Below are positions 1-8,536 of a stretch of DNA of 64,000 bases, one piece after another. Below the pieces are notes generated by a model. That model saw nothing but the letters and a program-made list of their open reading frames with translations, made no database searches and was not told the DNA's origin. Source of the stretch: Bacteriovoracaceae bacterium (GTDB taxonomy: Bacteria > Bdellovibrionota > Bacteriovoracia > Bacteriovoracales > Bacteriovoracaceae). The translations under genes and the position numbers were made by a program. The stretch spans positions 118,354 to 182,353 of the forward strand of contig JABIHA010000084.1 of NCBI GenBank assembly GCA_018649885.1. The letters are read 5' to 3'. How positions within the stretch are numbered: the first letter of the stretch is position 1; every line of letters begins with the position of its first letter.

Positions 1-219
1 AAAGTAGCGGATTTCATAATGTGTTAGGTCATGACCTATGACTTCGATCAAAATGCCTGGAGATCTAGAATGCCTCAGACAGGTTCCCACCGGGTATTTA
101 AATTTGCCTTGCTTAAAGGTGATGTAAATCCCGGCCGCCAAAACTACTACAGATGACACCCAGACAAAACTCATGATTCTATTGTAGAGCCAGTTAGTTT
201 TGGCCCTTTTTTTACTCAA
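1..219 (-). CDS. Partial small membrane protein, clipped by window edge
   Basis: An open frame of 73 codons runs off the left edge of the window. It starts at a TTG whose last two bases overlap the TGA stop of the PrkA gene (TTGA), with an AAGGA ribosome binding site about six bases upstream. The N-terminus is basic (SKKRAK) and is followed by one hydrophobic segment around residues 17-34, so the protein is probably anchored in the inner membrane with the rest outside. No family is recognised. The overlap suggests translational coupling to PrkA, but a shared function is inference. An in-frame ATG at 174 is a weaker start. Confidence 0.55.
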   Translation of the reverse strand, partial: MSKKRAKTNWLYNRIMSFVWVSSVVVLAAGIYITFKQGKFKYPVGTCLRHSRSPGILIEVIGHDLTHYEIRYF

Positions 220-2417
220 TATTTTTCCTTAAGAAGAAGTCTCATCAGGGTTAGTGCTCCTTCTTTTGTGTAATTTTTTTCTTTTACAAGGGAGTCAGTT
301 ATGGCGTCGAGCTTTTGTTTCATCTCTTGGTTGAGCTCAGATTTTTTAACTTTTTTCCCCTCTTTATTTTGTTCAAAGTCTCTAATGTAAAAGACCAAGT
401 GTTTGGAGATAGACTGGATCACCTTTTTTTGCTCTTCTCTAAATCCTTCCTTCAGTGATTTTACGAGACCTGGAAAAACCTCGGTGTATTTAATTGCAGC
501 ACCAGGGTTATCAAGAGAGTAAGCCCCAAGACTTGAAAGAATGTGAGAGCGAAAGATTTCAGGTTTTTCTTTAAGGCTAACATTAGACTCAAACTCATTA
601 ATAAAGAATTGGTCGGCAACTTCAAACACACCTGTAACGGGATTTTTGATCTTCTCATTTTTGATAATGGCAGTGATATTCATAATATATCTGGCTAGGT
701 AGTCTTCGTAAGATCTGTCGTCAATAAGACCTAGGGAAGTTCTCAGCTCATGATCAAAAATATTGAGATTGTACTCTTTTAACATTTGCAGGTAGCGAGC
801 TGGGTTATTGTAGTCACCTTGAGGAGAAAGATTTAAGAAATCGTGCTCATTTTTTCTTTCAATAAATTTTGCCAGGTATTCTAATACTTCTACAAAACTA
901 ATGGCATTATAATTTTCTGACAGCTCATAAATCAATTGTTTGACTTCTCTAGGAGAGATTCCAAATTTTCCCTCGTAAAGAGCGTCATGAATGAATTCTC
1001 TTTCCACTTGTCGTTGATTAATTCCTAGAACTTGTTTTTCTTCACTATTAAAGCGATCAGGGATCACCCGGCTACTTAGATAAAGTGTTTTTTCAATAGG
1101 TGACAGGGAGGCTACAAGTTTTCCCAGGTTAGCATCTTGGTAATTTTTGGGAATTCCAGGTCTTATTCTAGTCATTACCGAAAATAGTGAGATAGTGTGC
1201 AGGGCCCAGGGCTCAAAGTGACACTTGTCTTTAATATTTTCAATTTGCTCTCCGTAAATACCCTCTTCATCAACAGCATTGAGAAGATAGGGAACACGAA
1301 CAAAACTCATTCTTCCTTTGAAAGAATTAAAATCGGGGTGTTGTTTAAAAGCGGTGAGATGAATTTCATTGGAGCTTCCGATAAAGAAGATATCAAGCTC
1401 AGTTAAAATTCCCTGAAGATTGATATTTTTTGTCTCCATAGTCATTAGAAGATATTTATAGGTATCAAGTGGTCTTTTCAGAAGATCTGAAAATTCTAAG
1501 ACCCCTCTATTGGCCATGACAACTTCACCACTTAGTTGAAACAAGTTGAGAGATTGAAGACTTGGAGGAAGTGAGGCTAGTCTTTTGTCCATGGTAATTT
1601 GCTGAATTTTTGCATCCACATGAAGTTGCGGCTCGATTGTTGTGGCCGATGTGGAGTATCTTTTGGAGATGCTAAATCTTTCAATTCGAATATGTTTAAG
1701 AAGTTCGTAGAAGTCCCCTTTGTAATTTTTTAAGAGGGCATCGTAAATCAACCTATTTTTCTTAGAGATATCTCCCATATATAAATAGGATTTCCTAATG
1801 GTTTCGAGGAGTGCCTGATTATCTTTAAATTTTTCCTCAATGAGCTCTTGCCTGGTATCTTTGGGGAGAAGAAGCAGTGGATGATCTCTAAGTTCTGAGG
1901 CCAAAATCGCACTGATGTCCTTATCCTCAAGATGTGCAAAAGACTCTAGATCTGATGGAGTATGGGCCTGAGTTAGGCCCAGGGTTCCTTTGACGTGGCT
2001 GTCGATTGGAAAAATCCAGCTAAAGGTAAAGAGCTTTCCCTCATCTTTTTTTGAATAGTCCTCAGCAGCAGACATGATCTTTTTTATGAGAGAAGATTTG
2101 GCCGAACCATTGGGCCCAACCAGAAGAATAAATTTATTATTAAATCCCTCTTCCACAAAATTGTTGAGTTTATGATAAATCTCATTTTGGGTGTGATATT
2201 GACCAAAAACAGGAGTTGAATCTGGAAAGTCTTGGGTAAAAAGATTAAACCTTCCCCTCTTTGATTTGCCGTAATAATCAAATACATCCCTTAAATACAG
2301 GGCAGTAGTTCTAAGTTCCTTTTTAGGATTCTCTTCCAGATAATTCATATACTCAGAAAAAGAGAGAATCTCTTCTGGGTTACTTTGGTCTTCATTTGCC
2401 TTATCTATCCACTTCAT
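216..2417 (-). CDS. prkA: PrkA-type serine protein kinase
   Basis: This is a 733-residue member of the PrkA family (E. coli YeaG, B. subtilis PrkA), cytoplasmic proteins with an AAA-type ATPase module followed by a PrkA kinase-like C-terminal region. The Walker A motif GPNGSAKSS is at residues 101-109. Family members phosphorylate proteins in stress or nutrient-limitation responses; the target here is unknown. At 733 residues it is longer than the usual 630-680, with extra length mainly C-terminal. The common partners YeaH (DUF444) and SpoVR are not in the window. The start is ATG 2417. Downstream it overlaps a small membrane-protein gene, an unusual neighbour for prkA. Confidence 0.88.
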   Translation of the reverse strand: MKWIDKANEDQSNPEEILSFSEYMNYLEENPKKELRTTALYLRDVFDYYGKSKRGRFNLFTQDFPDSTPVFGQYHTQNEIYHKLNNFVEEGFNNKFILLVGPNGSAKSSLIKKIMSAAEDYSKKDEGKLFTFSWIFPIDSHVKGTLGLTQAHTPSDLESFAHLEDKDISAILASELRDHPLLLLPKDTRQELIEEKFKDNQALLETIRKSYLYMGDISKKNRLIYDALLKNYKGDFYELLKHIRIERFSISKRYSTSATTIEPQLHVDAKIQQITMDKRLASLPPSLQSLNLFQLSGEVVMANRGVLEFSDLLKRPLDTYKYLLMTMETKNINLQGILTELDIFFIGSSNEIHLTAFKQHPDFNSFKGRMSFVRVPYLLNAVDEEGIYGEQIENIKDKCHFEPWALHTISLFSVMTRIRPGIPKNYQDANLGKLVASLSPIEKTLYLSSRVIPDRFNSEEKQVLGINQRQVEREFIHDALYEGKFGISPREVKQLIYELSENYNAISFVEVLEYLAKFIERKNEHDFLNLSPQGDYNNPARYLQMLKEYNLNIFDHELRTSLGLIDDRSYEDYLARYIMNITAIIKNEKIKNPVTGVFEVADQFFINEFESNVSLKEKPEIFRSHILSSLGAYSLDNPGAAIKYTEVFPGLVKSLKEGFREEQKKVIQSISKHLVFYIRDFEQNKEGKKVKKSELNQEMKQKLDAITDSLVKEKNYTKEGALTLMRLLLKEKY

Positions 2418-2448
2418 CCCTGGTCCTTAATTTAGATGCTGCATATTT

Positions 2449-2629
2449 ATACCAACTGCAAAAATTAATTATAGGATCTTGGATGCCACTTTCACCAATC
2501 TTACATCTTTGTTCAGTCGAAAAATCCTCGATGTGCCCTTGGGCACACCTGCGGTTTTTCTTCCTCACAAAAATGTAATCTTGGCAAAACTGACATCCAA
2601 TCTCCCATAATTAATTATTGCAATTGGTA
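2449..2629. repeat. MITE-like palindromic repeat, long copy (A)
   Basis: This element of about 180 bp has near-identical terminal inverted repeats of about 22 bp: ATACCAACTGCAAAAATTAA at the left and the complement of ATACCAATTGCAATAATTAA at the right. A second copy at 42362-42441 shares the same ends and the internal GGATCTTGGATGCCA block. Copy A carries about 100 extra bases, which themselves fold around a GTGCCCTTGGGCAC palindrome. No open frame lies inside. It fills almost all of the gap between prkA and the next gene. A non-autonomous transposable element or an intergenic hairpin repeat fits. Confidence 0.7.
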
Positions 2630-2709
2630 CTAGATAATTATATTTGTTTTGGGTGTTCACGTCACTTTTCAAAAAATGTATCCTTATATTCTTATTGGAG
2701 TAGAATTCT

Positions 2710-3972
2710 TTGGAATTGAAAAAAAAGTTGATCTATTTACTTGGTATTATGGTCGCAATTATTCTGGCGCTCTTACCTACTTATTTTTGGTACGACATAT
2801 GGACCAAAAAGAAGTTAACGGAACTTGCTAAAGGCACCCATGTTTTAAATTCTGCAGCAAATGCTATCCATAAGCGCTGGAGTCTCGGTGACTATGACGG
2901 GATTTTTAAAACCGGGGAAAAAAAGTGCGGAGGGATATTGGGAAAAATTAAAAACCTAGATCCTTTCTTTTTCAGGTGTAACCCCAAGGTTTTGCAGTGT
3001 CTTTTCGAAAAAGATCCTGTTAAGGCCAAGTATGGAAGCAAAATATACAATGTTAATATCAGTGCAAAATTTCCTCCGGCACGTTATCGACCAAAAACTA
3101 GAAGAATCTACCGGCCTCACCAAATTGCGGAAGATGTTTTTGATGGAGTGGAAATTGAGCTGAAGTTTCAAGGTGCTCATAAAAAGTACAGACTTCAAAT
3201 CTGGCTCCAAAATATCTGCAGTGATAGCTATCTCCCCCAAAGATTTTATGGTCATGGGGCCCGGGGGGAGAGTGATCAACTCAACTTTGATAATTTTGGT
3301 AGGACTATTTTCATTGACAAATTTTTGGTTAGAAATTCAGATATTACTGAGTGGATTGATACCAAACCAACTGATCAAGGGATCCCTTATCCCAAGGTTG
3401 TCGATTTCCCAAAGCCTGCGACAAATCTTAGCTTGAATCAAATGAAGGCCTATTGTCAGCATAGTGGTAAACGGCTTCTGACACCCCACCTTTTTGACGC
3501 CGCTTCATTTCTGCCTAGAAACTTTGAAAACCCTAAACCCATAAAAGTCTATAAACCTCTTTATCCATGGGGCCACTTGAAGTCTCAGTTTTTCCTTCAT
3601 GGTGCTCAAAAAAGAAATACAAAAATTAAAAAAGAAGATTGCCGGTACGCTATTGTTGAAGAGTGTATGGGGCTTAAGACTATGGACGAGCAATTTGTAA
3701 ACTCTACTTGGATTGAAATGTATCAAAGTTTGGGAGGAGTTTTCGAGGCCTTTAATTATTCATTTAGTCTAAAAAAGAATTTAAAACTGAGCTCGAAATA
3801 CCTAAAAGCTGCTTCTCGTTGGCATCAAATAGGAAAGTATGTTGATTGGGACGGTGTAGGCTTTGGTCTAAACTCATTTGGTCTTGGTGATAGTAATGGC
3901 GTCAATATTCCCTTTTCTGAAGATGGAAAATTTGAGGTGGGCTTTAGATGTTACAGGGAGCTTTCAAAATGA
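2710..3972 (+). CDS. Membrane-anchored FGE/SUMF1-fold protein
   Basis: The 420-residue protein starts at TTG (2710) with GGAG nine bases upstream. One N-terminal transmembrane segment (about residues 7-27) precedes a large extracytoplasmic region. The second half resembles the formylglycine-generating enzyme/SUMF1 fold: a stretch with AYCQHSGKRL matches the family's 'AYC.W.GKRLPTEAEWE' block, and the end GFRCYRE matches the family's closing 'GFRc.r'. Many such proteins are not true sulfatase activators, and the catalytic cysteine pair is not evident here, so a binding or structural role is equally possible. Its stop overlaps the next start as ATGA, so it is the first gene of a tight envelope operon. 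Confidence 0.6.
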   Translation: MELKKKLIYLLGIMVAIILALLPTYFWYDIWTKKKLTELAKGTHVLNSAANAIHKRWSLGDYDGIFKTGEKKCGGILGKIKNLDPFFFRCNPKVLQCLFEKDPVKAKYGSKIYNVNISAKFPPARYRPKTRRIYRPHQIAEDVFDGVEIELKFQGAHKKYRLQIWLQNICSDSYLPQRFYGHGARGESDQLNFDNFGRTIFIDKFLVRNSDITEWIDTKPTDQGIPYPKVVDFPKPATNLSLNQMKAYCQHSGKRLLTPHLFDAASFLPRNFENPKPIKVYKPLYPWGHLKSQFFLHGAQKRNTKIKKEDCRYAIVEECMGLKTMDEQFVNSTWIEMYQSLGGVFEAFNYSFSLKKNLKLSSKYLKAASRWHQIGKYVDWDGVGFGLNSFGLGDSNGVNIPFSEDGKFEVGFRCYRELSK

Positions 3973-4883
3973 AAATCCTTGTGGTGATTCTGTGTTTAAG
4001 TTTTCTAAGCTCCTGTAAAAAGCCTCATTTTTTAGAGGTAGAGTTTGAAACGGTTGATTTTGAAAATGCAATTTATCCAATTATGTTTGGATCTGTACAG
4101 GTGGTCTCAAAAGCAGAGTCACTCAAAAATCAAATTGGGGTGATCGATAAACCCGAGCAGACTTGGCAAAATGTTCTAGAGTTTACTGCTCTAACTCCTC
4201 AGTTCTTTCACCAGGTTTACTGTTTAAACTATAAGATTCCGAGAAGAATAAATTTAAAAGACCAAGATTCAAATCTAGGGATACTAGAGCTACACAAGCT
4301 TAAAGGTGAAAATTGTGAATCCACATTTTTTACTGAGCCACTTTATTCTCTTGAAAAAATTGAATGGTTTTCTTATGCCCTAGTTGCTCACAATTTTAAA
4401 ATGGCGATTAAAAGGGCCGGAGAAAAAAACGAATCTCAATTTAAAATGAAGTTTCGCTCCATTATTAGAGAAGCTGGACCAAGGGCCCGCTATAGTAGTT
4501 ATGCCAGGAATGCTAAAAAATTAGGAATGCAGCTTGCCAGTATAGGAAAGAAGAAAAAATTGACGATTAAATTATTTGATCCGGCCAAAAAGGGTCAAAT
4601 TTGCCAAAAGTTTGTAAAAGATTGTGCAATTTTGGAAGGAAGTTGGTGTGAGAGCTGTCCCTATTCTGTGGTTCCGATTATGAGGGCCGGTTGTACGGAA
4701 GTTTACGAATATATGTGTACTCCAAAAAACTGTGGAGAACCTTCAATGCCAGCTTGCATGCGGGGACACTACGCTACTGGTGTTGAAAAACTCGATATGT
4801 GTAAAAATAGTGGAAAAGTAGGTTTTTGTAGAGATGGAAGTGCTCCATTTTGCAATAGAGAGGGAGAGTTGTTTTGTCATTAG
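3969..4883 (+). CDS. Cysteine-rich predicted lipoprotein
   Basis: The ATG at 3969 overlaps the upstream stop (ATGA) and has AGGGAG at 3955-3960. The protein has about 304 residues. It opens with a lipoprotein signal peptide ending in the lipobox LSSC, with the lipidated Cys at residue 16. The last 100 residues are packed with cysteines (CESC, CTPKNC, PACMRG, FCNREGELFC), which suggests a disulfide-stabilised periplasmic or surface domain. No family is recognised. Lying between an FGE-fold membrane protein and a predicted outer-membrane barrel, it may bridge them or be handled by the former. No CxPxR formylglycine motif is visible, so substrate status is not supported. Confidence 0.6.
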   Translation: MKILVVILCLSFLSSCKKPHFLEVEFETVDFENAIYPIMFGSVQVVSKAESLKNQIGVIDKPEQTWQNVLEFTALTPQFFHQVYCLNYKIPRRINLKDQDSNLGILELHKLKGENCESTFFTEPLYSLEKIEWFSYALVAHNFKMAIKRAGEKNESQFKMKFRSIIREAGPRARYSSYARNAKKLGMQLASIGKKKKLTIKLFDPAKKGQICQKFVKDCAILEGSWCESCPYSVVPIMRAGCTEVYEYMCTPKNCGEPSMPACMRGHYATGVEKLDMCKNSGKVGFCRDGSAPFCNREGELFCH

Positions 4884-5878
4884 TTTGGATGATTGTCTTT
4901 TTACTATTTCCTACAGCAGCTCTATGTGAGGAGAGCTCAGCTACCTCTCAGGCCTTACAAGAATTTTTTAAAAGGCAGCAAAGCCGAGGGGAAAAACCCT
5001 TTGGGGAAAAGGGCAGTGAAAAAAGTAGCGATGTGAATTTAGGTCAGGGTGCTAAGAAAGTATCTGGAAAACTAAAATCTATGGAACAAGAGATTGGCCT
5101 AAAAAATGAAAAATCTATTTACGGCTATTCCTGGGATATTTTTGTCAGACCATTTGAGCTGTCAAAAATAAGTAAGCTTCAAAATATTACTATTGGCACT
5201 GATATTATGGACAAAGACCCCAAGATCAAAAAGTTTGGTTATGAAGGGCATTTCAAGGCCAACCGACAAAAAAGAGTAGATATTTATAGTAATAACAAAA
5301 TCTCCTTCACCAATTTTGATGGTTCGGCCCAATTTTTTTACAACGACATTTTAGGTAAAGCTGACTATTTTGCTTTCATTGGAGGCGAAAGAGAAAAAGA
5401 AGGCGGTCTTAAATTAATCCATTACCGGATTTTGGCGGGGATAACTGGTTTAAAAATCGATTTTATAAAATCAAAAAATATTCAGGAATTTAGCTTTGGC
5501 TATATTCCTCTATTTGAACAAAGACATTTTGATAAAATAACCGATAAGTCTGATCCCAATAATATTGCCACCTCTAGGGTGGTTGATAATTTTATTCGTC
5601 ACTCCTTTAGACTTAGTATTCGCATGCTTTTATGGGAGCGTGTAATTTTTCGCTCTCTTGCCATGTGGCAGCCCAAACACGACCTAAAGACAAAAGATTT
5701 TGACGCAGAAGACTCTGATTCCAAAGTCACTGCTGATTTTGTGATAAAGGTTATTAAAAACCTATCCTTTGCCTACACCACTGAATTTCTCTACAACGTG
5801 GCCAGGGAAAAACTTCATCAGCGCTCTAGCACTGATCTACACCAGGCTTTTTCGCTCGGTTATACTATTGATCTTTAA
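4874..5878 (+). CDS. Predicted outer-membrane beta-barrel protein
   Basis: The TTG start at 4874 lies inside the end of the preceding gene, with GGGAG at 4862-4866. A signal peptide (hydrophobic core LVWMIVFLLFPTAAL, then CEESS) precedes a low-complexity Ser/Gly/Lys region. From about residue 75 there are alternating-polarity strands with many aromatic residues. The end ...HQAFSLGYTIDL resembles a final barrel strand. The pattern is reminiscent of DUF481-type outer-membrane proteins, but I cannot assign it to a family. It is the third gene of the overlapping operon from 2710, so the three products likely act together at the envelope. Confidence 0.5.
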   Translation: MSLVWMIVFLLFPTAALCEESSATSQALQEFFKRQQSRGEKPFGEKGSEKSSDVNLGQGAKKVSGKLKSMEQEIGLKNEKSIYGYSWDIFVRPFELSKISKLQNITIGTDIMDKDPKIKKFGYEGHFKANRQKRVDIYSNNKISFTNFDGSAQFFYNDILGKADYFAFIGGEREKEGGLKLIHYRILAGITGLKIDFIKSKNIQEFSFGYIPLFEQRHFDKITDKSDPNNIATSRVVDNFIRHSFRLSIRMLLWERVIFRSLAMWQPKHDLKTKDFDAEDSDSKVTADFVIKVIKNLSFAYTTEFLYNVAREKLHQRSSTDLHQAFSLGYTIDL

Positions 5879-5929
5879 CAAATTTCCATTATTATTTTCT
5901 TATAAGGTTATACCAAAGGAATTTGAAAG

Positions 5930-6490
5930 ATGAAAAATCTCATCGCAGTCTTTTTGACACTCTTTTTCATTAGCACGGCTTCAGCATGTCTTAAAAATTC
6001 CAATGGATCTGATATTTGTAGAGATGACTTCGTTTGGGATTTAAGCAAAAAAGGCTACGGTGTTGGTGAAGTGCTTAACGTGTTTGAAGATGTGGTCCTT
6101 GTTGACTTTGAAATAGCAAAGCAAGCTGTGGATCCAAAGCTACTCGCTGCAGAAGTTAGCTGCTTTAAAAAGATATGCCGAGGAGATTTGGTACTAGATG
6201 ATTCAAAACTCAAAATGGGTATGGGCGAAGTAGGCTTTGTTTTTGAGCAAGGCTCTATGAAAGTCCAATTTGGGAAGAGTTATCTCACCAGAAATTATAA
6301 AAATCTAATCCCGCCACTGAGAATTTCATGCATGGGAGAAGTTTGTTTAGGAGACAGAGTTCTCGATAAATCAAAAATAAGAAGAGGCGTAGGTAAGGTA
6401 TTTGCAATTTTTGAGGGAAATCTCTTTGCTGTGAAATATGGTAAAAGAGTCAGTATTCAAAAAAGGGTACAGTTTTCTAGAGAAAAATAA
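5930..6490 (+). CDS. Secreted protein with three ~50-residue repeats
   Basis: The 186-residue product has a clear signal peptide (MKNLIAVFLTLFFISTASA). The mature part consists of three repeats sharing the pattern C-x4-IC/VC-x-(G/D)-D-x-V-x-D-x-SK-x5-G-x-(G)-x-V-x3-F-E, centred near residues 25-60, 75-112 and 130-166. Each probably forms a small beta module with a paired cysteine. No named family is recognised, although the repeat resembles short SH3-like or MORN-length beta modules. It lies 51 bp after the barrel gene on the same strand and may share its transcript. A GGAA stretch at 5918-5921 is a modest ribosome binding site. Confidence 0.6.
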   Translation: MKNLIAVFLTLFFISTASACLKNSNGSDICRDDFVWDLSKKGYGVGEVLNVFEDVVLVDFEIAKQAVDPKLLAAEVSCFKKICRGDLVLDDSKLKMGMGEVGFVFEQGSMKVQFGKSYLTRNYKNLIPPLRISCMGEVCLGDRVLDKSKIRRGVGKVFAIFEGNLFAVKYGKRVSIQKRVQFSREK

Positions 6491-7396
6491 TCACGACTTC
6501 TTAATTACGGTTCTAATCTTAGCGGCAATTCTCTCAATCTCCCTATGGTAATCATTTTCCCTGAGGCGAAATTTTCTATTTTGGCCCTCTTTCAGATCAT
6601 CAATATATTTTTCAAGAGCGTAAATAGGCCCGCTAATTCGATGGGCCAAAAATAACCCAAAGATAAAACAAAGAGAGCCAAGGGTCAGGACAATGGGAAC
6701 CATTCCATATGCCAAAATACTGAGAACTTTTGTCTTAAAGACAGATCGTGGAATAACATCTGACATTAAACTATAAAAGAATAAGGTATTAAAAATAGTG
6801 GCAAGACTTACTACCATGACAAAAATAAAACCCAGACCATACTGAAATCTGGGGTTGATAATTCTTAGAACTTTTCTTTGATTATTATAGAGCCACAAAA
6901 CTTTTCTGTTACCGATAAAATAGCGAAGGGCCAAAAAGAGACCCACAAATATATAGACTCCACTAAAGTTAAAAGCGATTGTTTTCGAAGGTATGATCAT
7001 TAGTTGAAAGTATTTAATAAAAAATCCATAAGAGAAGTAATCCCAAGTATTACTAGTGACACCCACAGCTGCTAAAGTGAGAAAGAATCGAAGCCAAAAA
7101 TTTCCAGATCGCCTTAGGAAGAAAAAGCAAAATGAAGTATAGAGAATAGAAAATATTCCAAATGAAAAACTGTGAAGAAATACTCTGGTAATTTGGTAAT
7201 CTACTGAGACTAAATTGACGCCATAATCAGGTATCAGTTGCATTGCTAACACTCTATGGCCAAATATGGACAGAGGATATCCTGGGCGAACTTGGTAAAT
7301 CCACATTTTAAATGAATGATCGAGAAACAAGAGCACTATAAAGAATAAAATAAGAATGAGATCTTCTCTTTGAATGGAAAATTTGAATTTTTCCAT
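6491..7396 (-). CDS. Degenerate LspA-like membrane protein fused to HAMP
   Basis: The 301-residue protein has two parts. Residues 15-160 resemble signal peptidase II (LspA): LDHSFKMW corresponds to its 'D..(S/T)K' segment, SNTWDYF (Asp119) to its 'GN..DR' motif, and AFNFSGVYI to 'AFN.AD..I'. The second catalytic Asp is Gly146, so peptidase activity is unlikely. After two more membrane segments (about 178-200 and 220-240) comes a HAMP-like region (HRISGPIYALEKYI, about 242-290), after which the protein simply ends. A sensory or regulatory membrane protein built on an LspA scaffold is my inference. It is convergent with the repeat-protein gene, whose stop ends at 6490. Confidence 0.55.
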   Translation of the reverse strand: MEKFKFSIQREDLILILFFIVLLFLDHSFKMWIYQVRPGYPLSIFGHRVLAMQLIPDYGVNLVSVDYQITRVFLHSFSFGIFSILYTSFCFFFLRRSGNFWLRFFLTLAAVGVTSNTWDYFSYGFFIKYFQLMIIPSKTIAFNFSGVYIFVGLFLALRYFIGNRKVLWLYNNQRKVLRIINPRFQYGLGFIFVMVVSLATIFNTLFFYSLMSDVIPRSVFKTKVLSILAYGMVPIVLTLGSLCFIFGLFLAHRISGPIYALEKYIDDLKEGQNRKFRLRENDYHREIERIAAKIRTVIKKS

Positions 7397-7417
7397 AAAT
7401 TAATTGTAGCACAAAAC

Positions 7418-8527
7418 TTAGGACTTTTTGATAGGACGGCCTTGCATTAAAATATCGTCTCTAAAGGTCATCAGTTTTACCTTGTCGAGAAAGTAATATT
7501 CTTTAAGGGAAGAGAATGCCAAGCCGTGAATGGCCTCGATCCCTTCACCGAAAAACTTGGGGGCTATAAAGGTACTGACTTTATCAGCTAGGCCTTCTCG
7601 AAAAAAAGAGCTAAGCACTTTTGCTCCTCCTTCAACAAAGATAGACGAAATTTTTCTTTCACCAAGAAAATCTAGGAGTTCTTCAAGATCAAGGTAGCCG
7701 TTAGAGTTATCAGAAATTTTAATGACCTCAATTCCTAGATTCGTTAAAAGTCCTTCAATTTCAGCATTTGTCTCAGAGGTAACCACAATTGTTTTTTGCA
7801 GGTCCTGATTTTTAAAAATATTTAACTCAGTCGTTAATTTAGAAAGTCCACCGATCACAATCCTCAGAGGCTGAGGGAATTTTTTATCTAGACCGTATCT
7901 AATATTCAAGCTGGGATTATCTATAACTGCAGTAGTTGAGCCCACTAAAATTGATTGATTCATTCCCCTTAGGTAGTGAACATATTCTCTAGATTTATCA
8001 CAAGTGATCCACTTGGAATCTCCTGTCACCCTTGCAATCTTTCCGTCAATTGTTTGGGCCCATTTCAAATGAACAAAGGGTCTTTTTGTAGAAATATACT
8101 TGTAGTAAATTTCATTCATTTCTCTTTCTAGCTCAGCTAGAGATGAATCAACGGATACTTTAATCCCCGCAGCTTCTAGCATTTTTAGCCCACCACCGGC
8201 CACTTCCTTATTGGGATCGAGGCTTATCACCACAACGTGAGCTATTTTTTCACTAATTATTCTATCTACACATGGAGGAGTTTGTTTATTGCTGTGGCAG
8301 CAGGGCTCAAGCGTGCAATAAAGTGTTGCTCCCTCAACCGACTCAGTTGCTGAATCGATGGCATTAATCTCTGCGTGGGCCTGACCATATTTTTTGTGAA
8401 AGCCGGTGCCTATAACTCTTTCATTTTTTACTAAGACAGCTCCCACCATTGGATTGGGAGAAACGTGTCCCATACCAATTTGTGCTAGCTCTAGTGCTTG
8501 TTTAAGATATTCCACATTACTTACCAA
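7418..8527 (-). CDS. ribD: Riboflavin biosynthesis deaminase/reductase RibD
   Basis: RibD carries out two steps of riboflavin synthesis: deamination of the diaminopyrimidine and reduction of its ribosyl group. The N-terminal deaminase has the zinc motif HAE (in HAEINAI) and PCC...C (in EPCCHSNKQTPPC). The C-terminal reductase has WITCDKSREYVHYLRG, GSTT and VEGGAKVLSSF. The length of 369 residues is normal. The apparent start is TTG at 8527; a GTG five codons in is an alternative, and neither has a good ribosome binding site. The stop of the cysteine desulfurase lies only 9 bp upstream, so coupling is likely. The other rib genes are not in the window. Confidence 0.93.
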   Translation of the reverse strand: MVSNVEYLKQALELAQIGMGHVSPNPMVGAVLVKNERVIGTGFHKKYGQAHAEINAIDSATESVEGATLYCTLEPCCHSNKQTPPCVDRIISEKIAHVVVISLDPNKEVAGGGLKMLEAAGIKVSVDSSLAELEREMNEIYYKYISTKRPFVHLKWAQTIDGKIARVTGDSKWITCDKSREYVHYLRGMNQSILVGSTTAVIDNPSLNIRYGLDKKFPQPLRIVIGGLSKLTTELNIFKNQDLQKTIVVTSETNAEIEGLLTNLGIEVIKISDNSNGYLDLEELLDFLGERKISSIFVEGGAKVLSSFFREGLADKVSTFIAPKFFGEGIEAIHGLAFSSLKEYYFLDKVKLMTFRDDILMQGRPIKKS

Positions 8528-8536
8528 TAAGATATT

